Source of the DNA: Deltaproteobacteria bacterium RIFCSPLOWO2_12_FULL_60_19
GTDB taxonomy: Bacteria > Desulfobacterota > Binatia > UBA9968
DNA length: 64,000 nucleotides
Reading direction: 5' to 3'
Assembly (NCBI GenBank): GCA_001798595.1
Contig: MGSS01000037.1
Location: forward strand, 1 to 64,000
The position numbers and the translations under genes were made by a program. A model generated the notes under the pieces. The model worked only from the letters and a program-made list of their open reading frames with translations. It searched no databases and was not told the DNA's origin. Position 1 is the first letter of the stretch; every line of letters begins with the position of its first letter. This document shows, one piece after another, positions 24,977 through 35,803 of this stretch.

Positions 24977-26197
24977 TTACGAGATCACAGCGCCTAGCTG
25001 GAATATCGGGAGGTACATCGAGATCACCAGGCCTCCCAGAATGACCCCCAACACGATCATAATCAGCGGCTCCATCAGCGCGGTGAGATTCGCCACCGCG
25101 TCATCCACCTCTTCCTCGTAGAACTCCGCCACTTTTTTAAGGAGAGAGTCGAGCGCGCCCGTGTTCTCGCCGACCGCCACCATCTGGCAAACCATTGGAG
25201 GAAAGACCTTGCTCTCCGCCAGCGGTTCCGCGATGGTTTTTCCCTGGCTGATGCTCACGCGGCATTTCATCACCGCTTGTTCTACGACCTTGTTTCCGGC
25301 CGTCTTCGCCGTGATCGCCAGGCCGTCGAGGATCGGCACGCCCGAGCTGAGCAACACCGACATATTCTGCGCAAACCGCGCCACCGCGACCTTACGGATC
25401 AGATCGCCCAGAACGGGAAGCCTCAGCGTGAGCCGGTCGATCATCAATCTTCCGTTATCCGTCTGGTAATACAATCGAATCCCGACTCCGGCCGCAATCA
25501 CGATCCCAAAAACCACGAAAAAGTAGGCGCGAAACCAGTTGCTGACGTTGATGGTTATCTGCGTCGGGAGCGGCAGCGCCTTGCCCATACTGCCGTAAAG
25601 CTCGGCGAAAACCGGAATCACGTACAGCAGCAGGATCGTGACGACCGCCACCGCCACCACGATGATCGTGCAAGGATAAATCATGGCGCCTTTGACTTTG
25701 CGCTTGAGCTTCGCGGCCTTCTCGATAAAATGGGCGATGCGGTTTAAGATCGTGTTCAAGACGCCGCCAACCTCGCCCGCCGCCACCATGTTCACGTACA
25801 GGTCGTCGAATGCCTTGGGGTGCTTCCTCAGCGATTCGGCCAGGGTTGCGCCCCCCTCGACATCCTGCTTGATCGCCCGGATGGTGTTCCTGAAAGTCTT
25901 GTTCTCGGTTTGCTGGGTAAGAATATCCAGGCCTTGAACGATCGGCAGGCCGGCATCGATCATGGTGGCGAACTGCCGCGTAAAGATCATCACGTCGCGC
26001 GGTTTGATCGTTTCGCGAAAGCCCGGAATCGTGATCTCACGCTCCAGCCCCTTCCCTTTCTCCCTCACTCTTGCCGGGATGGGCTGAATGCGTTGACTTC
26101 TCAGGCGGGCGAATACGGTCTGCGCGTTCTGCGCCTCCATTTCGCCTTTCAGGGTTTTTCCCTGCGCCGTCTTTCCTTCCCAGACAAAAACCGCCAT
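24977..26197 (-). CDS. pilC: Type IV pilus inner-membrane platform protein
   Basis: The 406-residue GspF-family protein has the duplicated GspF domain (about 70-195 and 270-400), each ending with a large hydrophobic helix, and typical segments FTRQFATMIDAGLPIVQGL and FAQNMSVLLSSGVPILDGL. It starts MAVFVWEGKTAQGKTLKGEM as in PilC proteins. It lies downstream of pilB and is almost joined to the activator gene, so pilB-pilC-activator probably form one transcription unit. Confidence 0.93.
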   Translation of the reverse strand: MAVFVWEGKTAQGKTLKGEMEAQNAQTVFARLRSQRIQPIPARVREKGKGLEREITIPGFRETIKPRDVMIFTRQFATMIDAGLPIVQGLDILTQQTENKTFRNTIRAIKQDVEGGATLAESLRKHPKAFDDLYVNMVAAGEVGGVLNTILNRIAHFIEKAAKLKRKVKGAMIYPCTIIVVAVAVVTILLLYVIPVFAELYGSMGKALPLPTQITINVSNWFRAYFFVVFGIVIAAGVGIRLYYQTDNGRLMIDRLTLRLPVLGDLIRKVAVARFAQNMSVLLSSGVPILDGLAITAKTAGNKVVEQAVMKCRVSISQGKTIAEPLAESKVFPPMVCQMVAVGENTGALDSLLKKVAEFYEEEVDDAVANLTALMEPLIMIVLGVILGGLVISMYLPIFQLGAVIS

Positions 26198-26263
26198 TTT
26201 TATCCCCCCGGTTAATGAACCGACCGTCGAACCGTCATGCGACCTTCCGCTACGCTCCGCCGT

Positions 26264-27991
26264 CTACGTCCCAAGCGAAAAAACCGATCCGAGTCCTCGA
26301 TCCGAATCCGTGACGCGAACTGTTTCCTCGATGGTCGTGAGTCCCTCGCGAACTTTTTTGATGGCGCCCATTCGAAGCGTGCTCATTCCCCAATTCACCG
26401 CATGGCGCTTCAGATCGGCGGCCGAAGCATCCTGCAGGATCATCTCCTTGAGCGCCTCATGCATCGGCATCACCTCATAGATGGCAATCCGCCCTTTGTA
26501 TCCCGTCTGACTGCAGACCGGGCACCCCTTTCCCCGAAAGGTGGCAAACCCGCCCGCTACTTCCGCCGCGTCCACGCCGATATTGAGCAGCGCCTCCGGG
26601 CTCACCTCGGCCGGCGCTTTGCAGTTTGTGCAAATTTTGCGCACCAATCTTTGAGCCACAATCAGATTGATCGAAGAGGTCAACAAAAAAGACTCCAGCC
26701 CCATGTTGATCAGACGGTCCACGGTGGACGGGGCGTCGTTGGTATGAAGCGTGCTCAAGACCAGGTGGCCGGTCAGCGCGGCCTTGACGGCAATCTGCGC
26801 CGTCTCGAGATCGCGGATCTCGCCGACCATGATGATGTCGGGGTCCTGACGGAGAAACGACCGGAGACAGCTCGCGAAGTTGAGGCCGATCTCGTCGCGC
26901 ACCTGCACCTGATTAATTCCCATGAGGCTGTACTCCACGGGGTCCTCGGCGGTGGAGATGTTTACGTCCGGCTTGTTTAAATCCGACAGGGCCGAATAGA
27001 GCGTCGTCGACTTGCCGCTCCCCGTCGGGCCGGTGATCAGAATCATCCCGTAGGGTTTGTAGATCGCTTCCTTAAAGTCCTTGAGATTTTGCTCGTCGAA
27101 GCCGAGCTTGGACATGTCCAATTGCAGGTTCGACTTATCCAACAACCGCATGACCACTTTTTCGCCGAACAGCGTCGGCAGCACGGAAACTCGAATGTCC
27201 AGCTCCTGACCGCGGGCGCTTTTGAGCTTGATGCGCCCGTCTTGCGCAAGCCGGCGCTCGGCGATGTCGAGACTGGCCATCACTTTGATGCGCGAGACCA
27301 TCGCGTTTTTCAATCGCTGGGGCGGAGTCATGATCTCGTGCAGCACGCCGTCGACGCGGAACCGGATGCGAAACACCCTCTCGTAAGGCTCGAAGTGGAT
27401 ATCGCTGGCGCCCCGTTTGGCCGCATCGGAAAGGACGGCGTTGACCAGAGTGACGACCGGCGCCTCCTGCGTAGCCCGCTCCAGGTCCTGGAGGCTGATC
27501 TCCTCTTCCGCCTGGACGATCTCCATCTCGGTTTCGCCAAACTTCTTGAGAACCTCGTCGTAGCTGACGCTGCCATAGCGCTTCTCCAGAACTTTTTTGA
27601 TCTCCGAGGAGGAGGCGAGCACCGCTCTGACCCCATAGCCGGTGATGAATTGAACTTCGTTGATCGCGATCAGATTGGTGGGGTCCGCCATCGCTACGGT
27701 GAGCGTGGAGCCGAGCAGCTTTACCGGCACAATGGCATGCTTCTGGATAAGCTCAGCCGGCACCAGGTTGAAAACGGTCTCCGAGAGATCGGCGGCTTCG
27801 AGTGAGACCCTCTCGATGCTGAATTGGCTGGCGAGAAATTCGGTAAGCCGGTCCTCGGTCGTAAACCCCAGCCGCACCAACTCCTGAATAACGTTGGAGC
27901 TGTTGTGCTTCTCTACCTCCAGCGCCTTGTTCAGTTGCTCGCGGGTGACGACACCCCCCCGGACCAACAGCTCACCTAGGCGAGGTTCCAT
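26264..27991 (-). CDS. pilB: Type IV pilus extension ATPase
   Basis: The 575-residue protein has an MshEN/GspE N-terminal domain (about 1-150), Walker A GPTGSGKST, the Asp box (STAEDPVEYS), Walker B RQDPDIIMVGEIRD, the His box TLHTNDA and the four-Cys zinc motif (CTNC and CPVC). These define PilB/GspE extension ATPases. The retraction ATPase PilT, which often lies between pilB and pilC, is not in the window. A weak sigma-54-like sequence lies at 28070-28084 upstream. Confidence 0.94.
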   Translation of the reverse strand: MEPRLGELLVRGGVVTREQLNKALEVEKHNSSNVIQELVRLGFTTEDRLTEFLASQFSIERVSLEAADLSETVFNLVPAELIQKHAIVPVKLLGSTLTVAMADPTNLIAINEVQFITGYGVRAVLASSSEIKKVLEKRYGSVSYDEVLKKFGETEMEIVQAEEEISLQDLERATQEAPVVTLVNAVLSDAAKRGASDIHFEPYERVFRIRFRVDGVLHEIMTPPQRLKNAMVSRIKVMASLDIAERRLAQDGRIKLKSARGQELDIRVSVLPTLFGEKVVMRLLDKSNLQLDMSKLGFDEQNLKDFKEAIYKPYGMILITGPTGSGKSTTLYSALSDLNKPDVNISTAEDPVEYSLMGINQVQVRDEIGLNFASCLRSFLRQDPDIIMVGEIRDLETAQIAVKAALTGHLVLSTLHTNDAPSTVDRLINMGLESFLLTSSINLIVAQRLVRKICTNCKAPAEVSPEALLNIGVDAAEVAGGFATFRGKGCPVCSQTGYKGRIAIYEVMPMHEALKEMILQDASAADLKRHAVNWGMSTLRMGAIKKVREGLTTIEETVRVTDSDRGLGSVFSLGT

Positions 27992-28110
27992 AACTAATTA
28001 CCAGGCGGTCAAACTATTATTATCCTAGAAATGACTTTTATTGTCAATTTTGGCCACTTTACGGGTTTAGCGGCGGAATTGCCAACTTTTGGAACCGGGT
28101 GGGCGTAGAG

Positions 28111-30840
28111 CTATCCGCGGCTGCCTGACCGGTCTTGGAGAGCTGCCTGAGCCGCGGCTAATTTGGCAATGGGGACGCGGTATGCGGAGCAGCTTACATA
28201 ATCTAAGCCGACTCGATGGCAGAAGGCGACAGACTTGGGATCGCCGCCATGCTCACCGCAGATGCCGACTTCAAGACCTTTTCTCGTCCGCCGCCCCTTC
28301 TCCACCCCGATTCGCATCAGCGCGCCGACGCCCTCCTCGTCGATGGTAACAAAAGGATCTTCGGAGAATATCCCCTGGACGACGTAACCGGGCAGGAACT
28401 TCCCCGCGTCGTCGCGCGACAGACCGAGGCAGGTTTGGGTCAGATCATTCGTGCCAAAGGAGAAAAATTCCGCTTCCTCGGCAATCTCGTCGGCCAGCAA
28501 ACAGGCGCGCGGCAGCTCGATCATGGTCCCGATAAGGTAGCGGACCTTGACGCCGTAGGCCTTCATGACCTCCTGGGCAACTTTTTCCACGATCTCGCGC
28601 TGCAGATGAAACTCCTGACGAGAGCCGACCAATGGGATCATGACCTCCGGAAACGGATTCTTCCCCTCGCGCCTGAGCTCGCAGGCGGCTTCGAAAATCG
28701 CCCGCGCCTGCATCTCGGTGATCTCCGGATAGCTGATGCTGAGACGACAGCCGCGATGGCCCAGCATGGGGTTGAACTCGTGCAGCACCTCCACTTTGCT
28801 CCTTAATTCCTCTACCGGCACCTTCATCGTATCGGCGAGTTCCACGATCTCTTGATCGGTCTTGGGCAGAAATTCATGCAGCGGGGGATCCAGCGTGCGG
28901 ATCGTCACTGGCAGGCTGCCCATGATATCCAAAATAGCTTTGAAGTCTTCCCGTTGCATCGGCAACAGCTTCGCCAGCGCTTGACGATGGCCCGTCGCAT
29001 CTTCCGCCAGGATCATCTCCTGCACGGCGCGAATCCGATCGCCGCCGAAAAACATATGCTCCGTGCGGCAGAGACCTATCCCCTCCGTGCCGAACGCCAT
29101 CGCCACCTTCGCCTGATCCGGCTGGTCGGTGTTGGTCCGGACGCCGAGCTTGCGCGCGCCGTCGGCCCACTTCATGAGCTTTGAGAACTGTTGATAAACG
29201 CGCGACTCCTTCGGCGCCAGCGTTTTGGCTAAAAGAACCTGGAGCACTTCGGAGGGAAGAGTGGCGATCTCCCCTTGCATCACCTCTCCGGTGCTGCCGT
29301 CGACGGAGATCCAATCCCCCTCTTTTAAAATCGTATCCGCGACGCGCATCTCCCGCTTGGCGTAGTCGATGCCGATCGCCTCACAGCCCGCCACGCAGAC
29401 CTTTCCCATCTGGCGCGCCACCAGCGCCGCATGCGAGGTCATGCCGCCGCGGGCGGTGAGAATTCCCTGAGCCGCGTCCATGCCGCGGATATCTTCCGGA
29501 CTGGTCTCCATGCGGCAGAGAATCACCCGCTCGCCTCGCTTCTTCCAGGCCTCCGCGTCTGCAGCGTGAAAAACCACGCGGCCGGTCGCCGCGCCGGGAC
29601 CGGCCGGGAGACCTTTCGCGAGCAACCGTCCCTCGCGCGTGGCCTTCGCTTTATCGGCATGGTCGAAGATCGGCCGCAGCAATTGGTTGAGCTGGTCCGG
29701 CTCGATGCGCCGCAACGCCTGCTCCTTGGTGATAATCTTCTCTTCCACCATATCGACGGCGATCCTGACCGCGGCGAACCCCGTGCGCTTGGCCGTTCGC
29801 GTCTGCAACATCCACAGCTTGTCGTCCTCGATGGTAAACTCGATATCCTGCATCTCATTGTAGCGGCGCTCGAGCAGGCCGCAGATCCGCTCCAGCGCCC
29901 GGTGGCATTTAGGCATGACCTGCTGCAATTCGGCCATCGGCCGCGGCGTGCGGATGCCGGCCACGACGTCCTCGCCCTGCGCGTTGACTAAAAACTCGCC
30001 GTAGAAACGCTTTTCGCCGGTGGCGGGATCGCGAGTGAAGGCCACGCCGGTGGCGCAATTCTCCCCCATGTTGCCGAACACCATCGCCTGGACGTTGACC
30101 GCGGTGCCCCAGGCGTGGGGGATATGGTAGAGTTCCCGGTACGCGATCGCGCGGTCGTTGTTCCACGAACCGAACACCGCCCCGACGGCTCCCCAGAGCT
30201 GCTCGTTGGGATCGTCGGGAAAATCTTTTCCCAGCCGCTGTTTAATCTCCGCCTTGTACTCCCGCACCAGCGCCTTGAGATCGTCCGCGCTGAGTTCGGT
30301 GTCGAACCGAACGCCGCGCGCCGCCTTTTTTCGCTCTAAAATAATCTCGAACGGATCGCGCTCCTCTTTGCCGTTCGGTTTAAGCCCCATCACCACGTCG
30401 CCGTACATCTGAACAAAGCGGCGATAGGAGTCGTAGGCGAAGCGCGCGTTCTGAGTGCGCCGGATGAGACCCTGCACGGTCTCGTCGTTCAATCCCAGGT
30501 TCAGCACGGTGTCCATCATCCCCGGCATCGACTCGCGCGCTCCGGAGCGCACCGAGACAAGCAGCGGATCCGCCGCATCCCCGAATTTTCTCCCGATGCT
30601 CCGCTCCACGCGCGCGAGCGCTTTCGCCGCCTCCGGTTCCAGCCCTTTGGGATAACGCCGCTGGTGGAAATAATAGTAGGCGCAGACTTCGGTCGTGATC
30701 GTGAAGCCCGGCGGGACCGGAACGCCGATCCGCGTCATCTCATGCAGTCCGGCGCCCTTGCCGCCCAGCAGGTCGCGCATCGCCGCTCTCCCTTCCGCCT
30801 TGCCTCCGCCGAAGAAATAAACATATTTTTGTCGCGCCAT
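28111..30840 (-). CDS. ppdK: Pyruvate, phosphate dikinase
   Basis: Interconverts pyruvate plus ATP plus phosphate with phosphoenolpyruvate. The 909-residue protein has the N-terminal ATP-grasp part ([26 protein letters not shown] motif at about 105-120), the phospho-His domain ([17 protein letters not shown]) and the PEP-binding barrel ending with [13 protein letters not shown] and CGEHGGDP. I chose the second ATG at 30840, which has GAGGAGA upstream; the ATG at 30855 sits in that site. It lies between pilB and recO and appears to be a single-gene unit. Confidence 0.95.
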   Translation of the reverse strand: MARQKYVYFFGGGKAEGRAAMRDLLGGKGAGLHEMTRIGVPVPPGFTITTEVCAYYYFHQRRYPKGLEPEAAKALARVERSIGRKFGDAADPLLVSVRSGARESMPGMMDTVLNLGLNDETVQGLIRRTQNARFAYDSYRRFVQMYGDVVMGLKPNGKEERDPFEIILERKKAARGVRFDTELSADDLKALVREYKAEIKQRLGKDFPDDPNEQLWGAVGAVFGSWNNDRAIAYRELYHIPHAWGTAVNVQAMVFGNMGENCATGVAFTRDPATGEKRFYGEFLVNAQGEDVVAGIRTPRPMAELQQVMPKCHRALERICGLLERRYNEMQDIEFTIEDDKLWMLQTRTAKRTGFAAVRIAVDMVEEKIITKEQALRRIEPDQLNQLLRPIFDHADKAKATREGRLLAKGLPAGPGAATGRVVFHAADAEAWKKRGERVILCRMETSPEDIRGMDAAQGILTARGGMTSHAALVARQMGKVCVAGCEAIGIDYAKREMRVADTILKEGDWISVDGSTGEVMQGEIATLPSEVLQVLLAKTLAPKESRVYQQFSKLMKWADGARKLGVRTNTDQPDQAKVAMAFGTEGIGLCRTEHMFFGGDRIRAVQEMILAEDATGHRQALAKLLPMQREDFKAILDIMGSLPVTIRTLDPPLHEFLPKTDQEIVELADTMKVPVEELRSKVEVLHEFNPMLGHRGCRLSISYPEITEMQARAIFEAACELRREGKNPFPEVMIPLVGSRQEFHLQREIVEKVAQEVMKAYGVKVRYLIGTMIELPRACLLADEIAEEAEFFSFGTNDLTQTCLGLSRDDAGKFLPGYVVQGIFSEDPFVTIDEEGVGALMRIGVEKGRRTRKGLEVGICGEHGGDPKSVAFCHRVGLDYVSCSAYRVPIAKLAAAQAALQDRSGSRG

Positions 30841-30913
30841 TTCTCGTCTCCTCATCGGCCCCCCCCATTACGAACTCCAAAGAGCTTTTTCATGGCTACC
30901 AGGAAAACCGACT

Positions 30914-31681
30914 CTACGGAAGTAGATAAGCCTCCAGGAAAGGCGCCGACTTCAACTCCCTGCCGATCTGAAACTGCAAGAACCGCAGCAAGGCAAGATG
31001 ACTCTCGCCAAGAGCTTCCAACGGGAAGGAATCGCCATCCGGCGGCACGCCCCGCGCTTGCTGCAGCGCGGCGATGGCGCCGAGCGCTCCACGCGAGAGC
31101 GGCAGCACCTCTTTTCTGAACGCCGCGCAACCCTCGCACAAGATTCCGCCGTCGCGCAGGCTAAAGCGCCATGCGCCGCTCCGATGCTCCCGCCAGCCCA
31201 TTCCGCAGCGACGGCATTGGCCCAAATGGGGCTGATAACCCGCGAGGGCCAGAAGTTTAAGCTCAAAAAAAGTCAACGAGAGGAGCGAACTCCCATGCTC
31301 GTCGAGCCGGCTCAAGCCGTTTGTCAGATGAGTAAAGATGGCGCGGTTTTCGTCGCGCTCGCCCACAAGCCCATCCGTGATCTCCATGAAATACGAAGCA
31401 TGGGCAATCCGGTCCAGATGGGCGGTAAGCGATTTGAAGACCCGGACCAGATCACAAGCGTGGATGAAGGCCAACGAAGCGTTGGCGCGCTCCTGGAAAC
31501 GGAGCCTGACGAGCGAAAACGGTTCGAGCGAGTTGACAAAGCGCCGGCGCGAGCGCTTGGCGCCCTTGGCGATGCCGGTAACTTTGCCGTGCAATTCGGT
31601 GAAAAAAGAGACAATCTTGTCGGACTCTCCGTAAGGCCGGGAGCGGAGCACCACCGCAGGAGTCACAACGAAGGAAGGCAT
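30914..31681 (-). CDS. recO: DNA repair protein RecO
   Basis: Recombination mediator of the RecFOR pathway. The 255-residue protein starts MPSFVVTPAVVLRSRPYGE, an OB-fold typical of RecO (ESDKIVSFFTELHGKVTGIAKGAKR), and has the zinc motif CRRCG ... CEGC in the C-terminal domain. GGGAGG precedes the ATG at 31681; an in-frame upstream ATG at 31705 lacks this. It is divergent from grpE. Confidence 0.9.
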   Translation of the reverse strand: MPSFVVTPAVVLRSRPYGESDKIVSFFTELHGKVTGIAKGAKRSRRRFVNSLEPFSLVRLRFQERANASLAFIHACDLVRVFKSLTAHLDRIAHASYFMEITDGLVGERDENRAIFTHLTNGLSRLDEHGSSLLSLTFFELKLLALAGYQPHLGQCRRCGMGWREHRSGAWRFSLRDGGILCEGCAAFRKEVLPLSRGALGAIAALQQARGVPPDGDSFPLEALGESHLALLRFLQFQIGRELKSAPFLEAYLLP

Positions 31682-31761
31682 AAGCGCCTCCCGGAGCCTT
31701 AGCATTTTTCGCGCAATCGCGCAATTCGCTGGAAAATCAAGAAGTTCGCGAACCCTCTACC

Positions 31762-31790
31762 TTGACACGAGAGCATCGGGTGATTAGGTT
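31762..31790 (+). promoter_or_regulatory. Sigma-70-type promoter candidate for grpE-dnaK-dnaJ
   Basis: TTGACA at 31762-31767 is a perfect -35 box; 17 bases later TAGGTT (31785-31790) is a weak -10 box. The transcript would begin about 20 bases before the grpE ATG. No CIRCE inverted repeat or clear sigma-32 box was found, so heat-shock control is not visible in this region. Confidence 0.4.
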
Positions 31791-31818
31791 ACTCACGCTC
31801 TACATTAAGGTGAAAAAA

Positions 31819-32463
31819 ATGGACGACGGGTGGAAGAAAGCAAACGGCGAAGACCAAGAAGAAACAGAGAGCGCGGCAGGCGCGGAACCTGGTTCGCCAA
31901 GCGCGCCGGGAACGGAGACGGGCGGTCAGATCGTTGAAGCGGAGAAGTTGCGCGAGCAGCTTTTAGCCAAAGAGTTCGAGGCGAAAGAAAATTACGATCG
32001 CCTGCTGCGCCTGGCGGCGGAGTTTGAAAACTTCAAGAAGCGCGCCGCACGGGAAAAAACCGACGCGATCCGTTATGCGAACGAGAGCCTGCTGAAAGAT
32101 CTGCTGCCGATCTTGGACAACCTCGAGCGCGCGCTCGAACACGCCAAAGGCGGCGGCAATGGAAACCCCCTGCTCGACGGCATCGAGCTGGTGCTCAAAA
32201 GTTTTCTCGAACTCCTGGAAAAACACGGCGTAACCCAGATCTCCGCTGTCGGAGAGCTTTTCGACCCGGGAAAACACGATGCCCTCGCCCAGATAGAAAC
32301 GAGCGAGCACCGCCCCAACACCGTTGTCGAGCAACATTCCAAAGGTTATCATCTGCCCGGCCGCCTGCTCAGGCCGGCGCAGGTGACCGTAGCCAAGCTG
32401 CCGCAAAATCAAGAGAAAAGAAAGGAAGCGGCGGAGGTTGAAAACGAAGAGGCGGATGATTAA
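31819..32463 (+). CDS. grpE: Nucleotide exchange factor GrpE
   Basis: Releases ADP from DnaK. The 214-residue protein has an acidic, low-complexity N-terminus (1-45), a long coiled coil (about 48-110, including YDRLLRLAAEFENFKKRAARE) and the beta domain with GVTQISAVGELFDPGKHDAL and VTVAKLP. The ATG at 31819 follows AAGGTGA. It is the first gene of grpE-dnaK-dnaJ; hrcA, often first in this operon, is absent here. Confidence 0.92.
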   Translation: MDDGWKKANGEDQEETESAAGAEPGSPSAPGTETGGQIVEAEKLREQLLAKEFEAKENYDRLLRLAAEFENFKKRAAREKTDAIRYANESLLKDLLPILDNLERALEHAKGGGNGNPLLDGIELVLKSFLELLEKHGVTQISAVGELFDPGKHDALAQIETSEHRPNTVVEQHSKGYHLPGRLLRPAQVTVAKLPQNQEKRKEAAEVENEEADD

Positions 32464-32508
32464 ATACCCCGTGCCGTCAGCGGACGGCTTAATCGAGGAG
32501 AACTAAAA

Positions 32509-34434
<1,926 letters not shown>

Positions 34435-34478
34435 GAGAGCTGAAAAATTGCGCCTTGCTTAATGTCCGTCAAGGGAAG

Positions 34479-34521
34479 GCCCCTGGTCCCCCATGCGTTG
34501 CGTTGAGGACGGGGGCTTTTT
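34479..34521 (+). terminator. Possible terminator or attenuator between dnaK and dnaJ
   Basis: A C-run (GCCCCTGGTCCCCC, 34479-34492) can pair with GGGGGC (34511-34516), and a T5 run follows at 34517-34521. The stem is short and its register is not unique, so strength is uncertain. It could reduce dnaJ expression relative to dnaK. Confidence 0.35.
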
Positions 34522-34556
34522 CGTTATATAAACTGACATCGGGTTGAGGTTCACGC

Positions 34557-35669
34557 TTGAACGGAAAGAAAGACTACTACGAGCTGCTGGGCGTGAGTCG
34601 CAGCGCCAACGAGGAGGAGATCAAGAAGGCTTACCGCAAGCTGGCGCTCAAGCACCACCCGGACCGCAACCCCGGAGACAGACAGGCCGAGGAAAAATTC
34701 AAGGAGATATCGGAGGCGTACCAGGTCCTGGCGGACGCGGAGAAACGCGCCCAATACGATCAGTACGGCCACGCGGCGTTCGGCGATGGCGGGCCGTTCC
34801 GCGGCGGCTTCGATTTTACCGGCGGCTTTGAAGACATCTTTGGCGATATTTTCGGCGAGTTCTTCGGCGCCGGAACCGGCCGCCGGCGCGGACGGGCGCG
34901 CGGCGACGATCTCCGCTACAACCTGACGATCGGTTTCGAAGAGGCCGCCTTCGGCGCGGACAAAAAGATCAAAATCCCCCGCCAGGCGCCGTGTGAAGCC
35001 TGCCACGGGAGCGGCTGCAAGCCGGGCGCCGCGCCGCGAACTTGCTCCACGTGCCACGGCCGGGGACAGGTAAGCTTTCAGCAGGGCTTTTTCACCGTCT
35101 CGCGCACCTGCACCCAGTGTCACGGCCAGGGAACCACGATCGCCGACCCGTGCGGGTTGTGCGGCGGCGCGGGCCGCCTGCGCAAGCTACATACCCTGAG
35201 TGTCAAGATACCGGCGGGAGTCGATGCCGGCTCGCGGCTGAAACTTCGAGGCGAAGGCGAGAGCGGTCCCGCGGGAGGGCCGGCCGGCGATCTTTACGTC
35301 GTCATCGAGGTGGAACCCCACCCGCTGTTTGTGCGGGACGGCCTCGACATCATCTGCGAGGTGCCGATCAGCTTCGTGCAGGCCGCGCTCAGCGCCGAGA
35401 TCGACGTCCCGACGCTCGAAGGAAAAGTCAAAATGAAAATTCCGACCGCCACGCAATCGGGAAAGGTTTTCCGCTTGAAGGGCAAAGGGGTCCGCGACGT
35501 CCAGGGCTACCACCAGGGAGACCAACTGGTGCGAATCTCGGTGGAGACGCCGACGCACTTGACCGCGCGGCAGAAGGAGTTGCTCAAGGAATTCGCCGCC
35601 CTTGGAGGAGAGGAAGTTCACCCCCTCTCGAAAGGTTTTTTTGACAAGGTCAAGCAGCTATTCGGCTAA
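34557..35669 (+). CDS. dnaJ: Chaperone protein DnaJ (Hsp40)
   Basis: The 370-residue type I J-protein has a J-domain (5-70) with HPD in LKHHPDRNP, a Gly/Phe-rich stretch (about 75-115), a zinc domain with four CxxCxGxG-type repeats ([32 protein letters not shown]) and a C-terminal substrate domain. The start appears to be TTG at 34557 with GAGG 7 bases upstream; no ATG fits. It is third in the operon. Confidence 0.94.
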   Translation: MNGKKDYYELLGVSRSANEEEIKKAYRKLALKHHPDRNPGDRQAEEKFKEISEAYQVLADAEKRAQYDQYGHAAFGDGGPFRGGFDFTGGFEDIFGDIFGEFFGAGTGRRRGRARGDDLRYNLTIGFEEAAFGADKKIKIPRQAPCEACHGSGCKPGAAPRTCSTCHGRGQVSFQQGFFTVSRTCTQCHGQGTTIADPCGLCGGAGRLRKLHTLSVKIPAGVDAGSRLKLRGEGESGPAGGPAGDLYVVIEVEPHPLFVRDGLDIICEVPISFVQAALSAEIDVPTLEGKVKMKIPTATQSGKVFRLKGKGVRDVQGYHQGDQLVRISVETPTHLTARQKELLKEFAALGGEEVHPLSKGFFDKVKQLFG

Positions 35670-35803
35670 GCGCGCGCCGTTTCGTGAACCTCCCCCGTTT
35701 CTCGGCGCCCCGATGAGGTTCCGCTTCGTGTTCCGACCCCGAAGATTTTTATTGACGAGCGCCACCAGTGTGATTAACTACGCTAGACGAGGGGCCAATA
35801 GCC

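Noticed and set aside
28070..28084. TGGCAATTCCGCCGC on the minus strand upstream of pilB as a sigma-54 promoter
   Set aside because: GG and GC are spaced correctly, but the -12 box is CCGC instead of TTGC; too weak to list as a feature. It may be re-examined if pilA and fimU sites are confirmed.
31682..31818. Possible CIRCE or sigma-32 heat-shock element upstream of grpE
   Set aside because: No TTAGCACTC-type inverted repeat and no CCCCAT-type -10 box were found.
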